Shown here one piece after another: positions 7,548-15,966 of a DNA stretch of 37,458 nt. The stretch spans positions 1-37,458 of the forward strand of contig CAJXNH010000035.1 of the NCBI GenBank assembly GCA_913057245.1, given 5' to 3'. A program made the translations under genes and the position numbers. How positions within the stretch are numbered: the stretch's first letter is position 1; every line of letters starts with the position of its first letter. Below the pieces are notes generated by a model. That model was not told the origin of the DNA and made no database searches. It worked only from the letters and a program-made list of their open reading frames with translations. Source of the stretch: an uncultured Phaeodactylibacter sp. (GTDB lineage Bacteria > Bacteroidota > Bacteroidia > Chitinophagales > Saprospiraceae).

Positions 7548-9989
7548 TCAAAGCTCATACAGGTACAGGCTCCCCTCATAATAGCACAACATCAGCAACC
7601 GGCCGTCCTGAAACCATAGTGCCGGCGGGGTATCTGCCGCCACAGGATAGCCCGTTAGCACTTCCCCATTCATGGAGAATGCCCAAATCCGACGGGCGGC
7701 TTTGCTAAAGCCAAAAAGTAGGGTTTCATCCTGCCGCGTCCCGCTATGTACGCTGTGCAGAGGCGCACCAACCGACCAACTTTGGATTTCCCGAAAATTA
7801 TTACCCTCATAACCAAAAAGGCGTAAATCGGAGACATCCCACATCAGATAGTCGCCCCGGGCATCACCGGCTATATCTGCAAACTGGAATTGTACCCTGC
7901 CCCGGTGGTTGGGCATCAGCGACAGGCGGAAGGTCTGCCCTTCCAGATTAAAAACCTGCACATAGCCGTCTGACTGCCCCACAGCAATGCGCTGTTGTTG
8001 CTGATCCGCAAGAATATACGGGGGCGAAATAGCTTTTGCCCGCAATGGCAGCGTATCCAACCTCAATCGCCCCAAACGGTCAAAGAGGTAGAGGTAGCTG
8101 GATTCTGACAGGGTGGCTACGTAATCCTTCCCTTCGTACTGCACATGCTCAACCGGAAAGCGGACCACCGAATCGGCAACAGCATTAGGGCCCCAGCCCG
8201 TTAAAAAACGACCATCCTGATCATAGCCATAAACACGCTGATCCTGACTGCTTACCCAGAGGGCATAGACAACCGGGGCCTCTAAAAGGCTTACCCTGAC
8301 CGGTGCCGCTATCCCTCCGGGAATGGCCAGCGGAAACGGCGGATGCACCTTGCCCTGCCAGTCCAGGACGTACACCCGGTCTCCGGCTGAAAAAGCAAAT
8401 GCGGCCCGCTGCCCCCCATCTAAAAACAAGGGCTGTGGTACTCCTGTAATACTGTCCCGAAGCGGATAGGCCCATTGAACGGTCCCTTCCAGGCCCCGAC
8501 AGACCAGTCCACGCCCAGCTTCCTGAGTCAGAATCCTTTGATTAAAGAGGAACGGACCGGCAATAAGATCCTCCTCAAGTGGCAATTGCCAGACCAATGC
8601 AGAGGATTGTTGGGAAAGATTGCCCCTGGGCCGTCCGTCCAAGCTTATAGAGCCGTCCTGGTAAATGGCGGCTGTGGTGGAAGCCCAGGCAGACCAGAAA
8701 GTGTCAACCTTTACTCCCGGTGCCCCCAGCAGTTGCCCGGCAAGCCGCACCGAACGCCCATGATTGCTGTACCACCAGGTAACGGGTGTTTGGGTGGAAT
8801 CCAGCACAATCCGGTCATTGAAAGCAGCGTCCTGTAGCAGAGAAAGCCCCAGCGCCCGGGCGTTCATCACCTGCTCTATACCGGACCGGGAGGTACTCAG
8901 GGCTACATAATCTCCAAGTACTACGATGTAGGGGTTTTTTAGCCCGCCGTTCACAAAGGTGCTGAACAAACCATCGCCCAGCAGTTGCCGGACTTCAAAC
9001 ATTTGGTAGGGAAATGCCGACAGCAGGCCCAGCGCTGAGCCCATTTTTGAAATCCATTCAGAAGGATCGCTGCCCGCACGGACAGGCAAAAGGACCAGCC
9101 GGTTGTCTGTTGAATTACCGGGCAGGGCTAATTGCACAATTACTTTGTGGGTGCCAAGCCACAGATTTAAAAAAGGGGCCAAAGGGTCTTTTTCGGGTAA
9201 ACGCCTATTCGGTGAAGTGATGCACCAGGCCAATTGCGCAGGCAGATACGGAGCGATGGCTGATATACCAGGAACTGTATCTTGGCGCTCCCACGGATGC
9301 AGGCGCCCCCGAACCTGCAACCGGTCGCGGCCTAAAGCGGTGAGGTGCAACTGAAGTTCAGACGCTTCAAGCTCCTGAAGCCAATCTGCGAACTCACCCG
9401 CAGCCATCCCGCTGAAGAAAGCAGAAAGATTATCCAACTGTACCGTTGCCCCCGTGGCTGCAGGCCCCTCCCATCTCTTTTGCCGGTCCTTTAGCGCTGC
9501 AATCATGGCTTCTGTCAGGCGTGACTGTGTACCGATAAGCCATAAATTTCGGTAGCGGGCCACCCAAACACCTTCCGAAAGGGCGTAGATGGGTATGCCC
9601 CGATAGGTCGAAGCAGGCTTTTGTGCGGAGACACGCTGAACAAGCGCAGGTATTCTACCCTTCCTCACCACTGACCAGCCAAAGGAGGCCGTGCCTAGCT
9701 GTTGCAGCATCCACAGCCCGTCCTTCCAGGTGGAATCAATGCTTAAAATCGCAGACCGCTCCCGCTCCAACTGCGTTAACACTGCGATTTCACTCGCCGA
9801 CCTGCCAATTATCGAAAAATCCTTATCTTCGTCCTGTATCGAATAAACGATCACAGCAGTTGCTTGCGGTACCGCATCCTCAACTGCCATTGGGTAAATC
9901 GCTAATCGATATATTGCCAGGGCAACTCCACAACATACTCCTACAACACCGACCCATTTTAAATGAGATCGTTCTGATTGACCGGTCAC
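7548..9989 (-). CDS. Membrane-anchored DUF3352-like / beta-propeller protein
   Basis: An 813-residue protein with one N-terminal transmembrane segment (about 12-32). The first two thirds (about 35-460) look like a DUF3352-type region found in Bacteroidota envelope proteins. The last third (about 500-813) is repetitive beta structure of PQQ/VCBS type, with repeats such as DRVYVLDWQGKVHPPFPL, QRVYGYDQDGRFLTGW, SYLYLFDRLGRLRLDTLPL, YVQVFNLEGQTFRL and RRIWAFSMNGEVLTGYPV, about 45 residues apart, suggesting a propeller. No catalytic motif was seen. It is divergent from the DUF423 gene, with 37 bases between start codons. The function is unknown; a periplasmic scaffold or binding role is possible. 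Confidence 0.7.
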   Translation of the reverse strand: MTGQSERSHLKWVGVVGVCCGVALAIYRLAIYPMAVEDAVPQATAVIVYSIQDEDKDFSIIGRSASEIAVLTQLERERSAILSIDSTWKDGLWMLQQLGTASFGWSVVRKGRIPALVQRVSAQKPASTYRGIPIYALSEGVWVARYRNLWLIGTQSRLTEAMIAALKDRQKRWEGPAATGATVQLDNLSAFFSGMAAGEFADWLQELEASELQLHLTALGRDRLQVRGRLHPWERQDTVPGISAIAPYLPAQLAWCITSPNRRLPEKDPLAPFLNLWLGTHKVIVQLALPGNSTDNRLVLLPVRAGSDPSEWISKMGSALGLLSAFPYQMFEVRQLLGDGLFSTFVNGGLKNPYIVVLGDYVALSTSRSGIEQVMNARALGLSLLQDAAFNDRIVLDSTQTPVTWWYSNHGRSVRLAGQLLGAPGVKVDTFWSAWASTTAAIYQDGSISLDGRPRGNLSQQSSALVWQLPLEEDLIAGPFLFNQRILTQEAGRGLVCRGLEGTVQWAYPLRDSITGVPQPLFLDGGQRAAFAFSAGDRVYVLDWQGKVHPPFPLAIPGGIAAPVRVSLLEAPVVYALWVSSQDQRVYGYDQDGRFLTGWGPNAVADSVVRFPVEHVQYEGKDYVATLSESSYLYLFDRLGRLRLDTLPLRAKAISPPYILADQQQQRIAVGQSDGYVQVFNLEGQTFRLSLMPNHRGRVQFQFADIAGDARGDYLMWDVSDLRLFGYEGNNFREIQSWSVGAPLHSVHSGTRQDETLLFGFSKAARRIWAFSMNGEVLTGYPVAADTPPALWFQDGRLLMLCYYEGSLYLYEL

Positions 9990-10026
9990 TTATTGCACGC
10001 TTTTTATTGAATCAATTGTAATCCCT

Positions 10027-10449
10027 ATGAGAAAACCATTTCTTAGACTCGGTGGTTTGATGGCATTGCTGGCAGTCGCATTGGGTGCCTTCGGCTCCCA
10101 TGGCCTGAAAAGTGCCGTGGATGCCGCAAGTATCAATACGTTTGAGATCGGTGTGCGTTACCAGTTCTACCATGCCTTTGCTCTGCTCGCAGTAGGGTTG
10201 CTGCTCTACTGGCGTAAAAATAAACTCCTCACAGCCGCCGGATGGCTTTTCCTGGCCGGTATCCTTTTGTTCTCAGGCTCCTTATACCTGCTGGCTTTGA
10301 GCGAATTGTTCAACCTGAATACTTCTGCCCTTGGGCCCATCACTCCTGTTGGCGGGGTGGCTTTTATAGCCGGTTGGGCGTGTTTTATCCTGGCGACTTT
10401 CCAGAAAAATGAAAAGTCTTACCGGCGGAAAAGTAGTGAGGAAGGGTAA
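10027..10449 (+). CDS. DUF423 family membrane protein
   Basis: A 140-residue protein with four transmembrane segments. The family signature is clear: ALGAFGSHGLKS near residue 19, YQFYHAFALLAVG near 46-58, FSGSLYLLAL near 82-91 and the closing ITPVGGVAFIAGW near 106-118. DUF423 proteins (YgdD-like) are widespread small inner-membrane proteins of unknown function. The length fits the family. A PorT-like gene follows after a 89-base spacer on the same strand. Confidence 0.9.
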   Translation: MRKPFLRLGGLMALLAVALGAFGSHGLKSAVDAASINTFEIGVRYQFYHAFALLAVGLLLYWRKNKLLTAAGWLFLAGILLFSGSLYLLALSELFNLNTSALGPITPVGGVAFIAGWACFILATFQKNEKSYRRKSSEEG

Positions 10450-10538
10450 TCCCCAATACAAATCCGAACCTTAACATCTCCTTTCGCACAAACGAAGGAT
10501 GCCTCCCGTTGCATTACCGAACCAAAAAACGATCTCTA

Positions 10539-11150
10539 ATGAAAAAGTTATTTGCAACGGTAGCCGTCTTAGGGCTTTGTATTCAATTCCTGAATGCTCA
10601 GGGCGTTTATCTCGGTCCACGCATTGGTGCCACATTTGCCAACGCTAAGGTGGACGGCGATAACGAACCCGATTTTGATAACCGCACTTCCGTCCTGTTT
10701 GGTGGTGCGCTGGAACTGGGGCTGGGCGATAATTTCGCCATTCAACCTGAAGTGAGCTATATTCAGCGAGGATTCGATGGTGGTGATGATGGTATTCTTG
10801 ACCTCGCCCCCTCCGTTACCCTCAACTACCTGGATATTGGCGGAATTCTCAAATTAAAAACGGGCAGCAGTGAGCGACTTAGCGCCTACCTTGGTGCCGG
10901 GCCATCCTATAGCTATTTGCTGAGCGGAGAAGTCGGAGGTTTGGAAATCGACTTTGACGAGGAAGACACCTTTGAACGCGGAGACTGGACGGCTAACTTC
11001 GCAGCGGGTGTTCAGCTGCCGCTTGGAAAAAGCTACCTTTTTGTGGATGTGCGCTACCTCCTCGGCCTGACTGATGTGAATGAAAATGAAGATATAGAAG
11101 TCAGAAACCGGTCTTATGCTATCTCCGCCGGACTGATGCTTCCTTTGTAA
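10539..11150 (+). CDS. PorT-like outer-membrane beta-barrel protein
   Basis: A 203-residue protein starting at the ATG of MKKLFATVAVLGLCIQFLNA (signal peptide); a TTG ten codons upstream is in frame but would put charged residues before the signal, so I reject it. The mature part has GVYLGPRIGATFA, FGGALELGLGDNFAIQPEV, LGAGPSYSYLLSG and the final strand SYAISAGLMLPL, the usual arrangement of the porin/PorT family barrel (eight strands). The acidic loops (DGDNEPDFD, DFDEEDTFE) are probably extracellular. The role is unknown. A strong terminator follows. Confidence 0.8.
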   Translation: MKKLFATVAVLGLCIQFLNAQGVYLGPRIGATFANAKVDGDNEPDFDNRTSVLFGGALELGLGDNFAIQPEVSYIQRGFDGGDDGILDLAPSVTLNYLDIGGILKLKTGSSERLSAYLGAGPSYSYLLSGEVGGLEIDFDEEDTFERGDWTANFAAGVQLPLGKSYLFVDVRYLLGLTDVNENEDIEVRNRSYAISAGLMLPL

Positions 11151-11171
11151 ACCTACCGGACAGATTATAAT

Positions 11172-11213
11172 AAAAAAGCGGCTTGCTGCATCTATGCAAC
11201 AAGCCGCTTTTTT
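11172..11213. terminator. Bidirectional Rho-independent terminator
   Basis: AAAAAAGCGGCTTG (11172-11185) pairs perfectly with CAAGCCGCTTTTTT (11200-11213), and the inner TGCA/TGCA extends the stem after a mismatch. It has A-tracts and T-tracts on both sides, and lies between the end of the plus-strand barrel gene (11150) and the end of the minus-strand 90-residue gene (11224), so it serves both converging transcripts. Confidence 0.92.
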
Positions 11214-11223
11214 ATTTTCGAAG

Positions 11224-11496
11224 TTATTCCCCTGCCAACTCCGGCTCGTCTTCGTCTTCTTTGCGGCGGTTGCGCCACCAAATAAAGCCTATAACGCCAA
11301 TAAGCATATAGGGCGTTGCCAGCATGTATAAAATACCGTTATTCAGGCCCTTCCCATCTGTACCCCCATTCTTGAGGTTGCTTTCAGCAGACATCCGGCA
11401 CATCGGGCACTGTGCCTGTACATCAGGAGCGGTAGCGACACTTAAGGTCATAGCCAGCGCAAGAATACTGAATAACTTGATGATCTTATTTTTCAT
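11224..11496 (-). CDS. Small membrane protein with CPMCRM motif (oxidase cluster)
   Basis: A 90-residue protein. A signal peptide (about 1-28, ending VQAQ) is followed by CPMCRMSAESN at about 30-40 and one transmembrane helix (about 56-74, MLATPYMLIGVIGFIWW) with a charged C-terminal tail (RNRRKEDEDEPELAGE). From memory, small proteins of this kind sit at the end of cytochrome oxidase clusters in Bacteroidota. The C-x-x-C-x-M arrangement on the periplasmic side could bind copper or hold a disulfide, so a copper-delivery or assembly role is a reasonable guess. It is the last gene of the unit SCO-like, DUF420, this gene. Confidence 0.75.
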   Translation of the reverse strand: MKNKIIKLFSILALAMTLSVATAPDVQAQCPMCRMSAESNLKNGGTDGKGLNNGILYMLATPYMLIGVIGFIWWRNRRKEDEDEPELAGE

Positions 11497-11554
11497 AATT
11501 ACTTCCGGTTAAGTCACACAAAGATAACGTTTCTCCTGCCTTTTACGTTTCCGC

Positions 11555-12130
11555 TTACGGATAATATGGCATTAACATGAGATAAGCCACCGGCCCGGTC
11601 ACCGCCACATAAAACCAAATGGGCCATACCCAACGCGCCATCTTCCGGTGGCGATCAAACTGCCCGGTGTACGCCCGGATGAAAGTGAATAGTATAAAGG
11701 GCAGGCTAACCGCGGCCAATACAATATGGCTAAGTAAGATAACCAGGTAAAAGGTCCGCGTACTACCCACAGCCGCCAGCTCCTCAGCGCTCAGCGTGCC
11801 ATTCCGATCCAGGTCCCCGAATATCGTCTCAGGGGTGGTGAAGTGGTAGGCGACATAGGAAAGGAGGAATAATACCGACAGCCCCAATGCCACCATCATC
11901 GTCTTCCGGTGAGCCTCCACCTGCTTCTGCTTGATAAAGTAAAGTGCAATGACCAGGGTAATCGCCGTTAGAGCATTTACACCGGCGTGAAAAGGAGCCA
12001 GAAAGCCCAGGTCAACGCCTTCCGGAAGCGGAATCTTCACTTGTCGCATTACGCCTACCAGGATCAATACAGCGCCTGTGACAATCCAGGCACCAACGTT
12101 GAGTTTTTTCTCGAGTTGCAAATCTGCCAT
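11555..12130 (-). CDS. DUF420 membrane protein with inserted EF-hand loop
   Basis: A 191-residue DUF420 family protein with five membrane segments (about 14-30, 47-66, 78-96, 124-150, 166-187) and the family's histidines in APFHAGVNALTA, QVEAHRKTMM, YHFTTPET and LLSHIVLAA. DUF420 proteins accompany heme-copper oxidase genes and are thought to help in oxidase assembly. Between the third and fourth segments lies DLDRNGTLSAEE (106-117), which satisfies the canonical EF-hand loop: D1, D3, N5, G6, T7, L8, S9 and E12. It sits 8 bases from the SCO-like gene and is followed after 58 bases by the CPMCRM gene. Confidence 0.88.
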   Translation of the reverse strand: MADLQLEKKLNVGAWIVTGAVLILVGVMRQVKIPLPEGVDLGFLAPFHAGVNALTAITLVIALYFIKQKQVEAHRKTMMVALGLSVLFLLSYVAYHFTTPETIFGDLDRNGTLSAEELAAVGSTRTFYLVILLSHIVLAAVSLPFILFTFIRAYTGQFDRHRKMARWVWPIWFYVAVTGPVAYLMLMPYYP

Positions 12131-12138
12131 CTTCGTGC

Positions 12139-12786
12139 TTATTTTTCGGTTTCCCGCTCGAAGATAATATCTGGCTCTTCGACGGGATGTAAGTTTAGGG
12201 TAATATGCTTGATTAATAGTTTCAGATCTTCCGCGTTGGTCATATCATAGGTGCCCCGTACCATAGCACTGTCTGCAAAGAACAGCTGCTTGTTATCCAC
12301 CAGGCTTCCGGACTGAGTAATTCCGGACAGCTTCATAGATTCCGCAATGCCGGCTATCTGAGAGGCATCACCGTGCAAAAAGAAGAACTGCCCGGGGTCT
12401 TCCACGCCATTGTCCAACAACAATTGCGCGGATTCTGCCTGTGTGGCTATATCAGCACCTTCCCGGAAGGTCAGAAAGTAAACATCCCTGCGCTCATCAA
12501 ATTGTTCCTTCAACCGCTGCAGGAGGTCAAAATAAGTATCCTGATTAGCACCGGTGTAAAAGTGACCAACAACCAACTGATCCGAAAACTGATCCGAAGA
12601 GACAAGAGTATCGTTGTAATTGATCAACTCAAATTCAGCAACCGGGGCAATATCTTTTAGCTCGTTGATCGCCTGAATCCGGTAGTTCAGTCCTGTTTGG
12701 AGGTAGTACCACGACCCCAGGGGCAAGACGACCAGCAGGAGCAGTAAGCCACCTATTTGCAGTAAATTCATTTTATTCTTCGCCAT
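12139..12786 (-). CDS. SCO1/SenC-like protein lacking copper ligands
   Basis: A 215-residue protein with an N-terminal transmembrane anchor (about 8-28) and a thioredoxin-like fold: the strand and active-site position LVVGHFYTGANQDTYFDLL (71-89), the second strand DVYFLTF (101-107), and the end pattern QLFFADSAMVRGTYDMTN (167-184) that corresponds to SCO's 'ALIDKxGxIRGxYDG'. In SCO proteins the first region carries C-x-x-x-C for copper. Here the two positions are Ala80 and Thr84, and the whole protein contains no cysteine. The usual C-terminal copper-binding His is also not evident. It is positioned where the SCO gene of this cluster normally lies, so it is a divergent SCO-family protein that probably cannot bind copper in the usual way. 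Confidence 0.75.
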   Translation of the reverse strand: MAKNKMNLLQIGGLLLLLVVLPLGSWYYLQTGLNYRIQAINELKDIAPVAEFELINYNDTLVSSDQFSDQLVVGHFYTGANQDTYFDLLQRLKEQFDERRDVYFLTFREGADIATQAESAQLLLDNGVEDPGQFFFLHGDASQIAGIAESMKLSGITQSGSLVDNKQLFFADSAMVRGTYDMTNAEDLKLLIKHITLNLHPVEEPDIIFERETEK

Positions 12787-12859
12787 ATTTTCGTTGTGCT
12801 ATAGTTCTCTGGAAAAACACCGTAAGCCGGGGATTGTTGAAGGTTTCATCCTATAACAA

Positions 12860-12889
12860 AAGGGTGAGAAAACGAATTTTCTCACCCTT
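12860..12889 (-). terminator. Rho-independent terminator after the oxidase structural genes
   Basis: A perfect 13-bp stem, AAGGGTGAGAAAA (12860-12872) with TTTTCTCACCCTT (12877-12889), and a CGAA tetraloop on the plus strand. On the minus strand it is followed by TTTTGTT. It lies 41 bases after the subunit IV gene and before the SCO-like gene, so it separates the oxidase structural operon from the assembly genes. Confidence 0.88.
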
Positions 12890-12930
12890 CAATTCAGCAG
12901 ATGACTGTTGTGCAGGCTGTTGAATTATTT

Positions 12931-13362
12931 CTATCCGTTGAACCGGACAGTCTTATCATTATAGCGGAGACCCTGAAGATCATCCTGCTTCACTTCTTCC
13001 ACTTTTTCTTTGTCCTTTTCCTCAATCTGCTGACGGCGCTGCTTCCAGGCTGTTCCTTCCTGGAAGAAGGCGATCAATGCCCATACTAATAGCACAGTAG
13101 GCAGAAGTACACTTAGCGCCAGTCCTTTCACTTCGTAGCGCATATGCATGAATTCGTAAATAATGTAGTACGCTTTGTAGATCGACAGCACAATCAGGAT
13201 GAGGCCTACCAGGTAGCCCAGCCAGCTGATGTCTTCCAGCCCACCGATAACATGCCCCTTGCCAAGGAGTGAAAAGAATACCTCAATCAAAGTGACTACG
13301 GCCAGAAGTACCAGCCCTTTATAAACCAATTTCTTTGAATCTTCGTAGGATAAGTGTCCCAT
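12931..13362 (-). CDS. Cytochrome c oxidase subunit IV family protein
   Basis: A 143-residue protein with three transmembrane helices (about 13-33, 44-64, 79-100), matching the prokaryotic subunit IV (CoxD/CtaF-like) arrangement: EVFFSLLG in the first, GLILIVLSIYKAYYIIYEFMHM across the second and its following loop, and the third hydrophobic segment. The last 40 residues are a charged helical tail (QRRQQIEEKDKEKVEEVKQ). It follows the larger coxC gene by 41 bases and is the last structural gene before the terminator. Confidence 0.85.
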   Translation of the reverse strand: MGHLSYEDSKKLVYKGLVLLAVVTLIEVFFSLLGKGHVIGGLEDISWLGYLVGLILIVLSIYKAYYIIYEFMHMRYEVKGLALSVLLPTVLLVWALIAFFQEGTAWKQRRQQIEEKDKEKVEEVKQDDLQGLRYNDKTVRFNG

Positions 13363-13403
13363 TATTGATAGCTATTTTTTTGGGTGAACAACAAAGTGGG
13401 TAA

Positions 13404-14345
13404 TTAAAGGAGGTAGAATACCAGGAATACAAATACCCACACCAAGTCTACAAAGTGCCAGTACAGGCCGATCTTCTCTACCATCTCATGACCATTCTTA
13501 CGTGCCATGTACAAGCCACTGCCCGCATTGACCATAATGATGATCAGAAAGACCACACCCGAAAATACGTGGAAGCCGTGGAAGCCGGTAATGAAGAAAA
13601 ACAACGCACCGAACGCCTTTGGGCCGAACTGCTGCATCTTTACTTCGCCTGCATCCGGACCATCCGTTACCAGGTATTTACGCTGTAGGAAATTATCAGA
13701 ATTGACATAGTACCCTGCGTGGTCACCCTGCGAATAGTCATGATCAGCATGGTCGCCTTCGCCGTGGTCCTCACCATGAGCAGCACCCGCCTTATGGATC
13801 AGATAGCTGTCCCCAGCTTCAAATACTTCGTCGGTTTCTTTGCCGTCAGCGTCCAGATAAACACCAGACTCCACATGTGTACCAAATGGGTTAACATTGA
13901 CCGTCATGTGCTCTGTAGCAATAAGGTTCGTCCACTCCCATGCCTGACAGCTAAGGAAGCCGATACCCCCGATAATCGTCAGGAGCATCCAGAAAACAAC
14001 CCCGTTTTTATTTTCACGGTGCCCCTCCTGTACGGCACGGACCATCGTCACCGAGCTAATGATCAGCAGGAATGACATGATCGTAACGAAAATCAGCGGA
14101 GCGTGATGTACGCCGAATGGCGCTGTTGAAAAGACGAAGTCAGGAACAGGCCAGGTCGGGCTGCTGAAACGCAACGCACCGTATGCAATAAGAAAACCTG
14201 CAAACGTAAAAGCATCAGAAAGCAGGAAATACCACATCATCAGCTTGCCATAGCTCGCCTTGAATGGCGCTTCACCTCCATCCCAGGAGGAACCGCCCTG
14301 ATTGTCCAAGTCCTGTTTTTCCACTACGGAATCTGTTGTCGCCAT
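13404..14345 (-). CDS. coxC: Cytochrome c oxidase subunit III (long form with His-rich insert)
   Basis: A 313-residue subunit III homologue. Family features are the N-terminal KLMMWYFLLSDAFTFAGF, the HHAPLIFVTIMSFLLI helix, FLSCQAWEWTNLI, the FFFITGFHGFHVFSG motif (about 250-264) and the closing GLYWHFVDLVWVFVF (about 293-307). Residues about 147-240 are an extra hydrophilic insert, with a cluster of His and Asp (AAHGEDHGEGDHADHDYS and GDHAGYY, about 188-212) and TDGPDAGEVKMQQFGPKAF before the next helix. A metal-binding function for the insert is possible. It is paired with a smaller subunit III gene upstream, 40 bases away. Confidence 0.93.
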   Translation of the reverse strand: MATTDSVVEKQDLDNQGGSSWDGGEAPFKASYGKLMMWYFLLSDAFTFAGFLIAYGALRFSSPTWPVPDFVFSTAPFGVHHAPLIFVTIMSFLLIISSVTMVRAVQEGHRENKNGVVFWMLLTIIGGIGFLSCQAWEWTNLIATEHMTVNVNPFGTHVESGVYLDADGKETDEVFEAGDSYLIHKAGAAHGEDHGEGDHADHDYSQGDHAGYYVNSDNFLQRKYLVTDGPDAGEVKMQQFGPKAFGALFFFITGFHGFHVFSGVVFLIIIMVNAGSGLYMARKNGHEMVEKIGLYWHFVDLVWVFVFLVFYLL

Positions 14346-14385
14346 CGGTCTTGTCTATTTTGTTTGTTTCAGTTGTAGTTGAGTA

Positions 14386-14967
14386 TTAAGACTGCTGCAG
14401 GGTGAAAAATACCAGCAGGTACACCCATAGGAAGTCTACAAAGTGCCAATAGATTAATGTCATTTCAAAACGCAGCTTCCGGGCGGGTGTCACCTTGTGC
14501 GTTAAAGCAAACGCGTGAATGATTGCCACGATTAAAGCTGCTATGCCTCCCAGTATATGCGCGGCATGAACACCGGAAATCACATACACAAAGGAGCCGG
14601 AAGGATTGGTGGTCAACTCCACACCAATTGATGTGAGCGCCTGCCAGCCCTGATACTGCAAAGCTAAGAAAGCCAGCCCCAAAATTAAAGTAAACACAAG
14701 TAATACTCGGTAAGCTTGCGTCTTTCCCCGCTTGAAAGCCAGGTAAGAACCGTGTACCGTTGCACTGCTTAGCAAAATGACCAGCGTATTGATGTAGAAG
14801 ATGTCCGGTAAACGGAACTCCAGCCAGTTGCCTGCTGCCTGACGCACGATGTACGCACTTGTAAAGGCGGCAAACATCATCAAAATACTAGCACAGGCTA
14901 CACCTAATGCGAATTTCTTGGGATGGATTTTACTTCTCGTATATTCAGTTGCCACAGTTGCATTCAT
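14386..14967 (-). CDS. coxC: Cytochrome c oxidase subunit III (short form)
   Basis: A 193-residue five-helix subunit III homologue: FALGVACASILMMFAAFTS (first helix), YINTLVILLSSATVHGSYLA, VLLVFTLILGLAFLALQYQGW, YVISGVHAAHILGGIAAL (the conserved G-x-H-x-x-H region) and the closing LIYWHFVDFLWVYLLVF. It lacks the first two helices of the seven-helix type, as in many prokaryotic subunit III proteins. It lies 9 bases after ctaB and just before the long subunit III, so both forms may be in one complex or be alternative subunits. Confidence 0.92.
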   Translation of the reverse strand: MNATVATEYTRSKIHPKKFALGVACASILMMFAAFTSAYIVRQAAGNWLEFRLPDIFYINTLVILLSSATVHGSYLAFKRGKTQAYRVLLVFTLILGLAFLALQYQGWQALTSIGVELTTNPSGSFVYVISGVHAAHILGGIAALIVAIIHAFALTHKVTPARKLRFEMTLIYWHFVDFLWVYLLVFFTLQQS

Positions 14968-14976
14968 AATTGTAAA

Positions 14977-15870
14977 TCAAATTTTATCTGCAAAAAAGGC
15001 TAACAGGGATACCGGTATGTACAGAAAGGAGAAAAACATCAGCATCAACGCTGACTTCCGGTCTGCCTTCCGGTAAAAATTCCAGCTAAACCCTGCATAA
15101 GCCAGGGATAAAACAACGACAATCCCGGCAGACATCGCGCCCGTTATCCCCATCCAATAGGGGAACAGGCCCACCGGTACCAGGCACAGCGCAAAGACAA
15201 AAGACTGCAGTGCGATGGAACGGTCCGGTTTTTTTTCTTTTGCAGGCACCAGTTGGTAACCTGCTTTGTGATAATCCTCAAAGCCCAGCCAGCCGATCGA
15301 CCAGAAGTGTGGAAACTGCCACAGAAACTGCAGCGTAAACAGGCTGAGCGCTAAAGGCGTGAGCGTACCCTGTGCCGCCACGCATCCGATCAGCGTTGGT
15401 AAAGCCCCAGGAATCGCGCCAACAAACACCGCAACCGGTGAGATGCGCTTGAGTGGCGTGTACAAAAAAGCATACAACACCAGCGAAAAGGTACCGAAAA
15501 ATGCTGCCCAGGGATTGAACATCGCCAGGAACGTAATGCCAAAAAGACTCTGCAATCCGGCAAACATAACCGCTTCGGACACCGTCATCCGGCCTGCTGC
15601 CAAAGGACGGTCAGCCGTCCGCTTCATCAAACGGTCATAATCCTTTTCTAAAACCTGATTCAGTGTATTGGCAGCACCTGTCACTAAAAAGCCGCCTGCC
15701 GCAAGAATGGCAACAGCCCCCCAGTGTAAAACATCCGCTGCAATTGCGAAAGCCACCACTGACGAAAATACAACAGTAAGGGTCAGGCGGAACTTTACCA
15801 GCATGTGGTAGTCCTTTACCTTACGCAGCACCAGGCCGCCCCAACTTAACTGTTCTGCTTTAGTAGACAC
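14977..15870 (-). CDS. ctaB: Protoheme IX farnesyltransferase (heme O synthase)
   Basis: A 297-residue UbiA-superfamily membrane enzyme that attaches a farnesyl group to heme b to make heme O, the precursor of heme A for the oxidase. The first Asp-rich motif is intact: NTLNQVLEKDYDRLMKRTADR followed by PLAAGRMTV, with N-x8-D-x-D-type spacing and RT-x-x-RPL. The second motif is the DYHKAGYQLVP loop (about 205-215). Nine or so hydrophobic segments follow the family length. It is 96 bases downstream of coxA and 9 bases before the short coxC. Heme A synthase (ctaA) is not present in this window. Confidence 0.95.
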   Translation of the reverse strand: MSTKAEQLSWGGLVLRKVKDYHMLVKFRLTLTVVFSSVVAFAIAADVLHWGAVAILAAGGFLVTGAANTLNQVLEKDYDRLMKRTADRPLAAGRMTVSEAVMFAGLQSLFGITFLAMFNPWAAFFGTFSLVLYAFLYTPLKRISPVAVFVGAIPGALPTLIGCVAAQGTLTPLALSLFTLQFLWQFPHFWSIGWLGFEDYHKAGYQLVPAKEKKPDRSIALQSFVFALCLVPVGLFPYWMGITGAMSAGIVVVLSLAYAGFSWNFYRKADRKSALMLMFFSFLYIPVSLLAFFADKI

Positions 15871-15966
15871 GTCTGCACCTATTGTATTACAGGAGGTAAA
15901 CCCCGTACTTGAAGGTTACCTCCTGCAAAGTGAATTTATAATTTTAGCTTTTCTGCTGACCTTGGA

